A stretch of DNA of 64,000 nt from Paludibacteraceae bacterium (GCA_024689005.1 JAILDU010000041.1:1-64000), one strand, 5' to 3'; shown: positions 8,999-19,922, counted from the first letter of the stretch. Made by a program: numbers and translations. The notes: generated from the sequence alone by a model not told the origin.

Positions 8999-9565
8999 AA
9001 AAAAATGTGAATTTTATGAACAATAAATGTGAACATACTGATTTATAACTATATTCACAATTGTGATATTCACAAATGACATCGCGTCTATAAAAATAAA
9101 GGATCTATAAGCAAATATTCACAGAAAAGAGTGGAGTAGTACTCTACTTTCCTAATACCCAGCATGTACATATAGATAAATGTTCCACGCACATGCATAT
9201 TTTTATTATTTTAATGTCTATTTTCCTTAATATCAGCATATATGCGACTTATATAAACTAACACTTAAAGCATTTATTAAAAATAACATCAGGACTGTTA
9301 ACATATGTGAATAAATAGTTATACATATAAGCATATTTGCTCAAAATGAGGGTATTACAAGTATTATTTGGAGCGCAACATAGGTATTATGACGGTATTA
9401 TAGCGCATTTAAGCCGTGCTTTTGGCTATCTCATCATCTTTAACTCTCACATTTGTATAAATTCATACACATTCACAATTGTGTACACATATATTTCTAC
9501 TAAGTGTTCACATATGCAAACGCATTTGTAAAATAAAAATGTGCAAACATTTGTGTATTTCACAT
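8984..9565. promoter_or_regulatory. Cluster of TTCACA/TGTGAA sites, including two perfect CACAATTGTG palindromes
   Basis: TTCACA/TGTGAA near 8984, 9006, 9029, 9054, 9070, 9118, 9305, 9472, 9507, 9560; CACAATTGTG at 9056-9065 and 9474-9483. Confidence 0.6.
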
Positions 9566-9581
9566 TTATTTTGTATCTTTG
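9550..9581 (+). promoter_or_regulatory. Promoter of XRE regulator gene
   Basis: TTTG-N20-TATCTTTG. Confidence 0.7.
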
Positions 9582-9632
9582 CAGCGTTTTTTATTAATAA
9601 CCTGTAATCGTTAATCAAAATAACGTGTTATT

Positions 9633-10040
9633 ATGAATGAAAGAGAACGCATAGAGCGCTTAATTGCTACACTAAAACTTTCTGCAAGGCAGTTTGCAGA
9701 ACAGATTCACGTGCAGCCTGGAACTATCAGTAATATGATGAGCGGGCGCAACAATCCCAGTCTGGACGTTATGAAGCGTATCATGCAGCGCTATCCAACA
9801 CTCAATCCCGAATGGCTTATTGTTGGCAAAGGAGAGATGTGGCGCACTGTACCAGGACAAGAAGCAGGACTCTTTGATGTTCTTCCGCCGGATCCCAAAG
9901 AAGAAACTACGCGGATAATTGACCGCCAACCATCTTACAAACAAGAGGAGCCGCAAGTCATTGCAGCTCCACAAAAACAGATTCGTAATATCGTCATCTA
10001 TTATACAGATGGTACGTACGAAGAATTCTCCAAGGCTTAA
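9633..10040 (+). CDS. XRE-family helix-turn-helix transcriptional regulator
   Basis: LKLSARQFAEQIHVQPGTISNMMSGRNNPSLDVMKRIMQRYPTLNPEWLIVGKGEMW: HTH_3 domain plus LNPEWLI.GkGeM tail. Confidence 0.92.
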   Translation: MNERERIERLIATLKLSARQFAEQIHVQPGTISNMMSGRNNPSLDVMKRIMQRYPTLNPEWLIVGKGEMWRTVPGQEAGLFDVLPPDPKEETTRIIDRQPSYKQEEPQVIAAPQKQIRNIVIYYTDGTYEEFSKA

Positions 10041-10070
10041 ATCGTCATTCTTTTAATCCTTCAGCCTTTT

Positions 10071-10106
10071 ATTAGAACAAGTGTTTATTGCAACGCTTGT
10101 TCTAAT
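10071..10106. terminator. Stem-loop between the convergent XRE gene and lon, overlapping the lon stop codon
   Basis: ATTAGAACAAG-N14-CTTGTTCTAAT, 11-bp perfect arms; no strong T-tract. Confidence 0.4.
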
Positions 10107-12466
10107 ACTTCGCTTATGTCGTGCACATAGTGCAAATTTAAGCCCTTGAGATAAATATCAGCTATCTCCATCACGTCTTTTCTATTATCTTCACACAGGA
10201 TGATGTCTGTTATGCCTGCACGCTTGGCTGCGAGCAGTTTTTCTTTCACTCCGCCTATAGGCAGTACTTTCCCGCGCAGAGTCATCTCGCCTGTCATGGC
10301 TATACGTGGCTTCACCAGGCGTTTGGTAAACGCACTAACCAGCGCCGTCGTCATGGTGATTCCGGCCGACGGGCCATCCTTGGGTATTGCTCCCTCCGGC
10401 ACATGGATATGTACTGCTGTCTTCTCAAATATCTCCGGTTTGATTCCTAATTGCTTGGCATGAGCCTTCACATATCCCAATGCTAAAGTGGCCGACTCCT
10501 TCATCACATCGCCTAAGTTACCTGTCAGAGTCAGACTGGGAGCCTTTGCTGACGATAGACTCGTCTCGATAAACAAAATCTCACCACCCACTTGTGTCCA
10601 TGCCAAACCCGTTACTACACCCACATATTTGTTCGTTTCCCAGGCATCACGGTTATAGCGTGGCTGGCCGAGATAACTACGCAAATCCTCCAGTGTCACC
10701 GATATATTGTACTCTTCGCCCAAAGCCAAACGCGTATCCACTTTACGGCATATAGTTGCTATTTGTCGCTCCAGACTACGCACTCCTGATTCACGAGTAT
10801 AGTCATCTATAATATGATTTAGAATCTCTTTCTTTAGCTTCAGTTGCGATGCTTTTAGACCATGTGCAGATAACTCTTTAGGAAGCAGATGGCGTTTGGC
10901 TATCTCTGCTTTTTCTTCTTGCAGATAACCGGTCATTTCTATCAATTCCATTCTGTCCAACAGCGGACGAGGTATAGTATCCAGACTGTTTGCTGTTGCT
11001 ATAAATAGAACGTGACTCAAATCATAGTCCACATCCAAGTAATTATCATGGAACGAACTATTCTGTTCTGGATCAAGTACTTCCAGCAATGCCGATGTCG
11101 GATCGCCCTTGTAGTCTGCTCCTATCTTATCCACTTCATCCAGCACAAATACCGGATTAGATGTGCCGCTTTTCTTCAGGTTGTCTATGATACGTCCGGG
11201 CAGCGCACCGATGTATGTTCTGCGGTGTCCACGTATCTCTGCTTCGTCGTGCAATCCACCTAACGAAATACGTGCATATTTGCGGCCAAGTGCCTCTGCA
11301 ACGCTCTTTCCTAAACTTGTTTTGCCCACCCCCGGAGGGCCGTATAGACATAGGATAGGGGACTTTATTGGATTGTTTTCCTTCTCTTTTTTGCTGCGAA
11401 GTGATAGTTGACGTTGTACGGCGAGGTATTCGACAATTCTTTCTTTCACTTTGTCCAACCCATAGTGGTCACGATCAAGTACCTCTTGAGCGTGTTTCAT
11501 GTCATAGTTATCCTCAGAATAAATGCCCCATGGCAACTCCAACATCAACTCCAAATAGTCGAGTTGGGTGGAGTAATCTGGTGAGTGTGTCGGCATATGC
11601 TCCAACCGTTGCACTTCCTTCTTGAATACTTCTGCCACCGACTGTGACCATTGTTTGGTAGCCGCGCGTTCTCGCAGGTTTTTCAGAGTCTGAGCCCCCG
11701 TATCGGTGTCGCCCAAATCCTTTTTGATGGTCTCTATTTCTTGTTGCAAAAAATAGTCTCGTTGCTGTTTGTCCATCTTCTCGGCCGTACGGCGGCGAAT
11801 ATCTTCCTTTATGTTTTGGATCTCATTCTCTTTCTCAAGAGCGGTCAACACATTGGACGCGCGCTCCATCAAGGAATTGATATTCAGCAACTCTTGCTTG
11901 TATTCCGTGCTGAAATGATATATGGCGCACACATAGTTGACCAACGATGGGGTACTATTGACGCTTCTTATCGTCATTTGTGCATCTACAGCCGGATTCT
12001 CTTTGTTTCCAAGTAGTTTCAGCGCTACATCACGTATCGAATCTGCCAAGGCAGCAAACTGCTTGTCACCGGTTAATGGCATTTCTTCGTCACAAACCTT
12101 AATACTGCCTGACAGGCGACTTCCCGATTCCTTCTGCACTTCTACCAATTGCACACGGTGTATACCTTCAAATATCGCAAATACCGCGTCTTCTCCCATT
12201 TCCGGCACAGGCACTATCTGTAGCACGCGTGCTATTGTTCCCATCGAGTACAAATCGCCTTCTCCTGTTGGTTCTACCACAGAATCATCTATCTGAGTCA
12301 TCACAACCAACAGCTCCTTATTCTTATGCGCTGCCTTTACCAATTTAAGACTATTTGCACGTGACACAGCAATAGGCATCATTATACCGGGAAAGAGCAC
12401 AGTGTTCTTTACCGGTAGCACATTGTACCATCCTTCTTCTATTTCCTTTATATCTTTCTTACTCAT
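10085..12466 (-). CDS. lon: ATP-dependent endopeptidase Lon
   Basis: GPPGVGKTSLGKSVAEALGRKYARISLGG; GPSAGITMTTALVSAFT; PIGGVKEKLLAAKRAGI. Confidence 0.98.
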   Translation of the reverse strand: MSKKDIKEIEEGWYNVLPVKNTVLFPGIMMPIAVSRANSLKLVKAAHKNKELLVVMTQIDDSVVEPTGEGDLYSMGTIARVLQIVPVPEMGEDAVFAIFEGIHRVQLVEVQKESGSRLSGSIKVCDEEMPLTGDKQFAALADSIRDVALKLLGNKENPAVDAQMTIRSVNSTPSLVNYVCAIYHFSTEYKQELLNINSLMERASNVLTALEKENEIQNIKEDIRRRTAEKMDKQQRDYFLQQEIETIKKDLGDTDTGAQTLKNLRERAATKQWSQSVAEVFKKEVQRLEHMPTHSPDYSTQLDYLELMLELPWGIYSEDNYDMKHAQEVLDRDHYGLDKVKERIVEYLAVQRQLSLRSKKEKENNPIKSPILCLYGPPGVGKTSLGKSVAEALGRKYARISLGGLHDEAEIRGHRRTYIGALPGRIIDNLKKSGTSNPVFVLDEVDKIGADYKGDPTSALLEVLDPEQNSSFHDNYLDVDYDLSHVLFIATANSLDTIPRPLLDRMELIEMTGYLQEEKAEIAKRHLLPKELSAHGLKASQLKLKKEILNHIIDDYTRESGVRSLERQIATICRKVDTRLALGEEYNISVTLEDLRSYLGQPRYNRDAWETNKYVGVVTGLAWTQVGGEILFIETSLSSAKAPSLTLTGNLGDVMKESATLALGYVKAHAKQLGIKPEIFEKTAVHIHVPEGAIPKDGPSAGITMTTALVSAFTKRLVKPRIAMTGEMTLRGKVLPIGGVKEKLLAAKRAGITDIILCEDNRKDVMEIADIYLKGLNLHYVHDISEVLEQALQ

Positions 12467-12804
12467 AATTCCTTATTTGTATGCCTTTCTTACACTTAAT
12501 CCCTTACTTCTTTTTTTAATTCTTAATTCTCACTTTTTCATAATTCTTCTTACTTCTAACCGTTAGTACCACGCAAAAATCTTAACACCTCTCAAATATA
12601 CTGTTTTACATAATCACGATTAGGAGTCGTATTTGTTTTAGAAATTGTCTGCAAAGATACAATAAAAAATTGATATATACAAATCATGTACAATTTTTTA
12701 TTTACTTTGTAAATTATCCAACGCTACACTATTGCCGGAACGCGTGACTTCCAAGACTATAGATATGGCAGACCGCAGCAGTGGATATTGACGGCATTTG
12801 ACAT

Positions 12805-12900
12805 ACAAAAAAAGCCGTTCTATAGAAAACGGCTTTAATGTTGTATTGTCAAAATCGTTATCACTGACAATGTTACTCACTTACCCTATATGGTGAAACA
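12805..12900 (-). ncRNA. Candidate small RNA (~95 nt)
   Basis: Promoter TTTG-N20-TATCTTTG on minus (12938-12907); internal stem ATTGTCA/TGACAAT (12871-12845); terminator AAAGCCGTTTTCTATAGAACGGCTTTTTTT (12836-12807). Confidence 0.5.
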
Positions 12901-12906
12901 ACGCTG

Positions 12907-12938
12907 CAAAGATATAGCAAAGATTTTGAATATGCAAA
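12907..12938 (-). promoter_or_regulatory. Promoter of candidate sRNA
   Basis: TTTG-N20-TATCTTTG. Confidence 0.65.
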
Positions 12939-13000
12939 TTTTTTAATCAAAAAATACAAAAAAACATATAGTTATGGCAAAACTATCTAAAAAGTTCCAT

Positions 13001-13420
13001 TTATTCTGCAGGATATTGCCACTTAGCCGGATAAATGGTTTCGCTTTCCGGGTTTGAAGAATCTGCTAAACGACTAATACTATATGTAAAAGAGCAATCT
13101 TTGCTAACAATAGATGATACTTCCTCGCGCGACAAGTTCTTCACTAAGTTTTGGAAATGAGCAGCGGCCTGCTTGTCACACTTCTCATAACTTTCGCCTG
13201 TACAATACCATATACGCTCTTGGCCCTCTGTCGGACAACCTTTGCTGTTCAGGTACGACTCTACATTACTGAGATCAGACAGAGAACCGGATCCCTCACT
13301 TTTGAACTGAGAGATGCCCATGCCGTAAACAGCGTTAACTGTCTCTTTTTCACACGATGCGAACGACAACGCACACATAATGACGTAGCACAAAGCCACA
13401 ATAGATTTTGTCAGTTTCAT
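13001..13420 (-). CDS. Small lipoprotein, hypothetical
   Basis: MKLTKSIVALCYVIMCALSFASCEKE lipobox; promoter TTTG-N20-TACCTTTG on minus near 13470-13500. Confidence 0.7.
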   Translation of the reverse strand: MKLTKSIVALCYVIMCALSFASCEKETVNAVYGMGISQFKSEGSGSLSDLSNVESYLNSKGCPTEGQERIWYCTGESYEKCDKQAAAHFQNLVKNLSREEVSSIVSKDCSFTYSISRLADSSNPESETIYPAKWQYPAE

Positions 13421-13563
13421 AGTAGATAAATTTTATGATAGTTAAACGAATAAATTTTATTCAGGGTGCAAAGGTAGTACAAATATTTGATATATACAAA
13501 TCATTAGCAAATTAAAATGTGTTTCGAATAGCAAATCGGAAGACGAGGAGTCTCCACAATTTC

Positions 13564-14244
13564 TTACCACTTGAAATTTTCCTTGCCGGCAGCAAGTTCA
13601 AAGTGACATTTGACTATACCCAGATCAATATGCGTGTAACCTATCCAGGAAAACTTAGTTTTTGCTTCTACTCTATTTTCTTCATGCAGCACAAACTCAT
13701 ATTTATGCTGATTGACAGCTGTCGGTGCCAACAAAGCAGCATTGATGCCTCGTTCAAACCATTCCGGAAATGGCTTGTTGGTTTTGTTGATAGCCACATC
13801 CGTAATGGTCTTTTTTTGTGGGTGTTGAATACCTTGCGTTGCGCCGTAGCCAAATGCAATAACGCACTTTAACTCCTCTTTATCTGTGCGTTGATAGGCT
13901 GATTTATCGTTTTTGAATGTCTGCCCTACCCAACAACTGTTGAGCCCGAGTGTCTGCATCATCAATACTATCTGCTCTCCGTAATATCCGATAGATTCAT
14001 CACTCTTACGACCTTTGGGACCAACCATTGCCAGGTAATTATTCACTCCATGAAACTTGCCGTAGGTCACTATTCCTGAGGCAAAAGCTACCGGATTATT
14101 GATTACCATTTGAATATTCAGCCCGGTTTCCTGATTGATTGTGTCTATCAGTTTTTGGATTGCAGACAATTTTTCTGCCTCTACAGGTCTATTTTGATAA
14201 TCTCGCACAGAATGGCGAGCTATTATTGCTTCTTCTAATGTCAT
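13564..14244 (-). CDS. Nitroreductase family protein
   Basis: MTLEEAIIARHSVRDYQNRPV...GIVTYGKFHGVNNYLAMVG...GYYGEQIVLMMQTLGLNSCWVG. Confidence 0.9.
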   Translation of the reverse strand: MTLEEAIIARHSVRDYQNRPVEAEKLSAIQKLIDTINQETGLNIQMVINNPVAFASGIVTYGKFHGVNNYLAMVGPKGRKSDESIGYYGEQIVLMMQTLGLNSCWVGQTFKNDKSAYQRTDKEELKCVIAFGYGATQGIQHPQKKTITDVAINKTNKPFPEWFERGINAALLAPTAVNQHKYEFVLHEENRVEAKTKFSWIGYTHIDLGIVKCHFELAAGKENFKW

Positions 14245-14301
14245 TATATCTGCGTTTTTAACAAATAAATCTGAACAAATGATGCAGATTTATTTGTTAG
14301 T

Positions 14302-15174
14302 TTAACCAACCGTTACTTCAGCGTTGATTTTACGAATTAGGCCCTTGAGAACATCGCCCGGACCGAACTCGTAGAACTCAGTAGCGCCGTCTGCTATCAT
14401 CTGTTGTACCGATTGTGTCCAGCGAACCGGGGCAGTGAGTTGCTTTAATAGGTTTTCACGAATAGTTTCCGGCTCTGTCTCTGCCTTAGCCGATACATTC
14501 TGATAGATTGGGCAGAACGGTTTGTGGAAGTCTGTCTTCAGAATAGCTTCTTTCAGTGCTTCTGCAGCCGGCTGCATCAGCGGCGAATGGAATGCACCGC
14601 CAACCGGCAGACGCAATGCGCGACGCGCACCTGCTTCCGTAAAACGGGCACATGCAGCATCTACTGCCTCCACTTCTCCTGAAATAACTACTTGTCCGGG
14701 ACAATTGAAATTAGCGGCCACTACTACTCCACTCTTTTCTGCTTTGCATGTGTCTATTATGATTTCATCCGCCAATCCTAATATAGCTGCCATTGTTCCC
14801 GGATTTTGCTCACATGCTGCTTGCATCGCCTGCGCACGCGCAGACACTAACAACAATGCATCTTCAAAGCGTAATGCTCCGCAAGCTACTAGTGCGCTGA
14901 ATTCTCCGAGACTATGCCCGGCTACCATATCTGGTTTTTCTATAGTCATCAGTCGTTGACTAACTACAGAGTGCAAGAAAACTGCCGGTTGAGTTACCTT
15001 GGTCTGTTTCAAATCATCGGATGTGCCTTCAAACATCACATCGGTCAGCGAGAAACCAAGCAGCTTATCTGCTGCTTGGCACATCTCGCGAGCCTCTGCA
15101 TGTGCATCGTACAGATCTTTGCACATCCCCGGGAACTGGCTTCCTTGTCCCGGAAAAACAAATGCCTTACTCAT
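14302..15174 (-). CDS. fabD: Malonyl-CoA:ACP S-malonyltransferase
   Basis: AFVFPGQGSQFPGM...VAGHSLGEFSALVA...VGGAFHSPLMQ. Confidence 0.97.
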   Translation of the reverse strand: MSKAFVFPGQGSQFPGMCKDLYDAHAEAREMCQAADKLLGFSLTDVMFEGTSDDLKQTKVTQPAVFLHSVVSQRLMTIEKPDMVAGHSLGEFSALVACGALRFEDALLLVSARAQAMQAACEQNPGTMAAILGLADEIIIDTCKAEKSGVVVAANFNCPGQVVISGEVEAVDAACARFTEAGARRALRLPVGGAFHSPLMQPAAEALKEAILKTDFHKPFCPIYQNVSAKAETEPETIRENLLKQLTAPVRWTQSVQQMIADGATEFYEFGPGDVLKGLIRKINAEVTVG

Positions 15175-15177
15175 ATC

Positions 15178-15612
<435 letters not shown>

Positions 15613-15660
15613 TTATTATTATTTCTTTATTTTGTACTTCTTATTTTCGAAATACCGGAT

Positions 15661-17436
15661 TTATTTCTTAAATGGTTGATAAATCTTTCCGGTTCCTTCG
15701 TACCCCGCGTTTTTAAAGTACTCTACAAATGACAAACGCAATGGGTGTACAAATGCACCGAGACAAGCCATCAGCAGGTTCAGTACGTGTCCGAACGTCA
15801 CAATCAAGATAAAACCAATCCATGTGCCTACATTCGGATTCTCACCCAATACTTGCGTTCCCAATTGGTTGAAGGCAGCTCCTAACATACCACCGGCCAA
15901 ACCGAGCGCATATAGACGGATATAACTAAGCACATCGCCCAACAAACCTGTGGTCATACCATATGTATCCCATAGTCCGGCTCCAATATTGATCAGCGGA
16001 TTACGTCCAGGCGTGTTGAATGTGAAGATTCCCAGGAATGCTATTCCTCCTATACCGATTAGCACATACTTGGTCATTTCTGCGTTCAGAATGCTGGTTG
16101 CCGCCAGGATAGCAGTGATGATACCGCCCACGATGAGCAACAACCATCCCCATGTCGATGCTGTTTTGCGGAAACCGTCGCGCTTGGTGTACGATATGGC
16201 TTTGATAGTCATAGCCAAACACAAGTGAACAACACCGATAACGATAGCCAAAACCATCATTACGTCATATTCCCCGATTTTTCCGTTCACGCCGAGATTA
16301 TTGAACATCGGTACCTTTGCCCACTCCGGGAACCAAGTTGCGCGATAGATATCAAGACCGAAGAAGCCACCCATCAGGTAACCTACTATCGCCGAACCGA
16401 CACCCAAAGCCATAATGATTCCTCCCATTCCATCGAACATTTCTATCTTCATTTTGCCTTTTAGAATGAGGTAACCTATCAGCGTCAACATCAGACCATA
16501 GCCTGCATCTCCAATACACAACGCAAAGAACAACAGGAAGAACGGGCCGAGTATAGGCGTCGGGTCAAATTCATTATAGTTTGGCCATCCGTACATGCCT
16601 GTCAGCGGTTCAAACAATTTCACAAACCAATTATTATGCAATTTGATTGGTGTATTGTCTTCCTGCGCAGGATCCGTTTCTTCGTAATATACTTGCGCTT
16701 GCGCGAGCATGTTGTTCAATTCCTGTTCCTTATCTATAGGACAGAATCCTTCTACCAAACACAATGCCCCATCCGCCAAGCGATCGGTTGATAGGTTAAC
16801 ACGCGTCCAGTCTATATGTTGGCGTGCCTCGGTCAGTTGCTTGCGCACTTCGTCTATATTGGCTTTCTGCCATGCTTCAATACGTGCGTTTGCGGCCACT
16901 AACAAGCCGTTCAAATGCTCTATCTCCGTAGCTAAGTGCGTTGCATCCTTTTCGCCGATTTCAACGGGCGTTGCCGCCGTTTCGGTCAGGTCTTGGGCTT
17001 CTTCACCGGCACCTGTCACTTGCACAAAATAGGTACGACCGCCTTCTTGAGCCACTTTTATACCCCACTCTTCTTGATATGCACTATCACCGCACGAGTA
17101 GAAACATAGAGAATAGCCGGCATCTTTTAGTTGCTGTATACGCTGGGCATCAAAGGCACCCCACACTGCCACTTGCTGCATGGTCTGCTTGGTGTCTGCT
17201 ATACGTTGCGCTACCGCATCTCGCTCTTGTATCAACTGGTCTGGCGCACCTTGTGCCAATAGATGACGCAGTTCATCTTCATGCTGCAATGCTGCTTGTA
17301 GTTCCTCATTGTCTTCCAGTAATCCGGCGGCCTTCTGAGTTATATCTACTACGCCTAATTCACGCAGTTGGGTCAAGAAAGCCTCATAGTCACGATGGAA
17401 CACGAGGAACGTGTATTTCTTCATTTGTGTTATCAT
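15661..17436 (-). CDS. V-type ATP synthase subunit I
   Basis: Soluble N-half plus C-terminal TM half with DVLSYIRLYALGLAGGMLGAAFNQL; operon context. Confidence 0.93.
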   Translation of the reverse strand: MITQMKKYTFLVFHRDYEAFLTQLRELGVVDITQKAAGLLEDNEELQAALQHEDELRHLLAQGAPDQLIQERDAVAQRIADTKQTMQQVAVWGAFDAQRIQQLKDAGYSLCFYSCGDSAYQEEWGIKVAQEGGRTYFVQVTGAGEEAQDLTETAATPVEIGEKDATHLATEIEHLNGLLVAANARIEAWQKANIDEVRKQLTEARQHIDWTRVNLSTDRLADGALCLVEGFCPIDKEQELNNMLAQAQVYYEETDPAQEDNTPIKLHNNWFVKLFEPLTGMYGWPNYNEFDPTPILGPFFLLFFALCIGDAGYGLMLTLIGYLILKGKMKIEMFDGMGGIIMALGVGSAIVGYLMGGFFGLDIYRATWFPEWAKVPMFNNLGVNGKIGEYDVMMVLAIVIGVVHLCLAMTIKAISYTKRDGFRKTASTWGWLLLIVGGIITAILAATSILNAEMTKYVLIGIGGIAFLGIFTFNTPGRNPLINIGAGLWDTYGMTTGLLGDVLSYIRLYALGLAGGMLGAAFNQLGTQVLGENPNVGTWIGFILIVTFGHVLNLLMACLGAFVHPLRLSFVEYFKNAGYEGTGKIYQPFKK

Positions 17437-18077
17437 AGCTTCGCCCCCTTTCCGTCTTGGGTTTTCCCCGTTTCATCGGGGACAACCGTCACACTTTCTT
17501 TTTTACTCTTCACGATTTTCTGGCTGGACTTACTTAGGTTCTCTTCATCCTCCATAAATCGCTTTATTTTGCGTATAGCATCCTGATAACCTGGTATTTG
17601 CACTTTCTCAAATAGGTTCACTTTCTGCGTCGTTTTCTTACGAGCGTACTCCAGCAACTCCACTTTGCGACGTACAAACTCCTGGCGGATACCAACATCT
17701 GCTATTGCTTTGAGCTGCTCAAAACCATCTGCGAACCATTTGGGCGATGAGAATAGCGAGAACTCCTTCGTAGAATAGACTACTTCATCCAATACCGGCA
17801 CGCGCACACCTGCTATCTTCTTGATAGACATACGCACATCGTCCACATGAATGAGCGAAGTGTCAAACTCTCCCCATAACGCCAACATCTGGTCGTAGTC
17901 CTTTATGCGCTGCTCAACTTCCTTATCCAGGTCATCGAGCTCTTTCTTGGCACGCTTCACCTCCAGACGCAAGGCTGTCTCCTTGCTCTGTAGTGTGGGC
18001 AACGTACGCTGACGCATCTTCAGGTCTTTTTCCAGCCCTTGTAGCGATGTTTTATTGAATTGATATGTAATTGCCAT
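17433..18077 (-). CDS. V-type ATP synthase subunit D
   Basis: Coiled-coil; MAITYQFNKTSLQGLEKDLKMRQRTLPTLQSKETALRLEVKRAK; operon context. Confidence 0.92.
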   Translation of the reverse strand: MAITYQFNKTSLQGLEKDLKMRQRTLPTLQSKETALRLEVKRAKKELDDLDKEVEQRIKDYDQMLALWGEFDTSLIHVDDVRMSIKKIAGVRVPVLDEVVYSTKEFSLFSSPKWFADGFEQLKAIADVGIRQEFVRRKVELLEYARKKTTQKVNLFEKVQIPGYQDAIRKIKRFMEDEENLSKSSQKIVKSKKESVTVVPDETGKTQDGKGAKL

Positions 18078-18080
18078 AGT

Positions 18081-19412
18081 TTATGCTTTTGGCCAATATT
18101 TTTCTACGAGTGCAGCCTTTATATTAACCTCTTCCGGTTTAAAGTACTTGCCGAACAACTGCCATGCAACATCGAGCATTTCAGTTGTATTGATGTTCAC
18201 GTCGATGGCCAAAATCTCGCGTGAATAGTCACGTGCAAACTCCAAGCAACGCTCATCGTAATTGGTCAAATCGAATCCGTTTTCTTTCTTTGTCTTAGCA
18301 TTTGCTGCGTCTGCGTATAGGCGAACGGCTGCATTCATCACCTGCGGGTGATCTTCGCGAGTTTTCTTACCCGCAACCAATTGTTTCAGACGCGACAACG
18401 AACGGAACGGATCGACGATTACTTTACCGATTTCGCTATCACGGCGCAGGTACAACTGACCCTCCGTGATGTAACCGGTATTATCCGGAATAGCGTGGGT
18501 AATATCGCCACCTGACAACGTAGTCACTGCGATAATTGTGATTGATCCGCCACCTATCGTCTCCGGGAACTGTACAGCCTTCTCGTAGATCTTAGCCAAA
18601 TCTGAATAGAGAGAACCCGGCATGGAATCCTTAGAAGGAATCTGATCCATACGGTTGCTTACGATTGCCAGAGCATCTGCATACAAGGTCATATCGGTCA
18701 GCAACACAAGCACTTTCTCGTGTTTCTCCACAGCAAAATACTCTGCGGCGGTCAAAGCCATATCCGGTATCAAAAGACGCTCTACAGGCGGGTTTTCTGT
18801 CGTATTGACAAACGATACGATGTGATCCAGCACACCCGCATTGGAGAATACGTTCTTAAAATATAAGTAGTCATCGTTGGTTAGACCCATACCTCCCAGG
18901 ATAATTTTGTCTGCCTCTGCGCGCAGAGCCACGTTAGCCATCACTTGGTTGTACGGTTGATCCGGATCTGCAAAGAAAGGAATCTTCTGACCGGATACCA
19001 ACGTGTTATTCAGGTCGATACCTGCTATACCCGTTGCAATCAGCTCTGACGGCTGTTTACGACGTACTGGGTTCACTGATGGACCACCGATTTCCACTTC
19101 CTTGCCCTCTATCTGAGGACCGCCGTCTATCGGATCACCATAGGCGTTGAAGAAACGGCCTGCCAATTGGTCACTCACTTTCAGCGATGGTGATTTGCCG
19201 AGGAACACTACTTCCGCATTCGTCGGAATTCCTTCTGTTCCTTGGAACACCTGCAGGGTCACATTGTCGCCTATGATCTTTACTACCTGGGCCAACTTGC
19301 CGTTTACCGTCGCGAGTTCATCATTTCCCACGCCTTCGGCCTTCAATGAGCAAGTCGCCTTTGTAATGGCGGTGATTTGTGTGTAGATTTTTTGAAAAGC
19401 TTTTGTAGCCAT
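18081..19412 (-). CDS. V-type ATP synthase subunit B
   Basis: GDPIDGGPQIEGKEVEIGGPSVNPVRRKQPSELIATGIAGIDLNNTLVSGQKIPFF; LTDMTLYADAL. Confidence 0.97.
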   Translation of the reverse strand: MATKAFQKIYTQITAITKATCSLKAEGVGNDELATVNGKLAQVVKIIGDNVTLQVFQGTEGIPTNAEVVFLGKSPSLKVSDQLAGRFFNAYGDPIDGGPQIEGKEVEIGGPSVNPVRRKQPSELIATGIAGIDLNNTLVSGQKIPFFADPDQPYNQVMANVALRAEADKIILGGMGLTNDDYLYFKNVFSNAGVLDHIVSFVNTTENPPVERLLIPDMALTAAEYFAVEKHEKVLVLLTDMTLYADALAIVSNRMDQIPSKDSMPGSLYSDLAKIYEKAVQFPETIGGGSITIIAVTTLSGGDITHAIPDNTGYITEGQLYLRRDSEIGKVIVDPFRSLSRLKQLVAGKKTREDHPQVMNAAVRLYADAANAKTKKENGFDLTNYDERCLEFARDYSREILAIDVNINTTEMLDVAWQLFGKYFKPEEVNIKAALVEKYWPKA

Positions 19413-19427
19413 AATATCTATTTTTTA

Positions 19428-19889
19428 TTATTTCTTCTTTAACTGAAAGTCCTGATGTACTGTTGCTTTACCGCTATACATTGGATCCAAACCCTTCTCT
19501 TGCTCAAAGACAAGCTCCACTTGGGCGGAATCAGGCGCATATACTCCTGAAGGATCTTCTGCTACTATATTTACTCTTTCGCAGGATCGACCGGCTCCTA
19601 ACATATCATATGAACCATTGTACTTTGTGCTGACTCCCTCAAAATTTCCGACTGCTGTCTTCACCGTGACACGGATATTCTTTATGGGCTTATTGCTCGT
19701 TTCGTCCGTTATCTTGCCGGATATTTCATACTCGGCTACCGGTATCGGTACTCCGTACATCACTTCTGCCGGATTTTCGCCATACATATGGTTTATGGAC
19801 TTGCTGCAACCGAACCCAAGGAAACTCAATATCGCTGCGATTACCACATTGATACCTCTTAGCACTCTTGTTTTCATACAATTACTCAT
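19428..19889 (-). CDS. Lipoprotein resembling radical-SAM-associated putative lipoproteins, inserted between V-ATPase A and B genes
   Basis: Lipobox FLGFGCSK; YGVPIPVAEYEISGKITDETSNKPIKNIRVTVKT (carboxypeptidase-regulatory-like fold). Confidence 0.65.
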   Translation of the reverse strand: MSNCMKTRVLRGINVVIAAILSFLGFGCSKSINHMYGENPAEVMYGVPIPVAEYEISGKITDETSNKPIKNIRVTVKTAVGNFEGVSTKYNGSYDMLGAGRSCERVNIVAEDPSGVYAPDSAQVELVFEQEKGLDPMYSGKATVHQDFQLKKK

Positions 19890-19922
19890 ATTTTATTCAA
19901 TACACGAACTCTCTTCGTTGCT

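Noticed and set aside
9337-9531. 64-aa plus ORF in the XRE upstream region
   Set aside because: Sits among operator-like repeats, no promoter at a sensible distance, composition not protein-like at the C-terminus.
12698-12880. 60-aa minus ORF from GTG
   Set aside because: It runs through a strong intrinsic terminator hairpin and lacks domain-like features; the sRNA reading is preferred.
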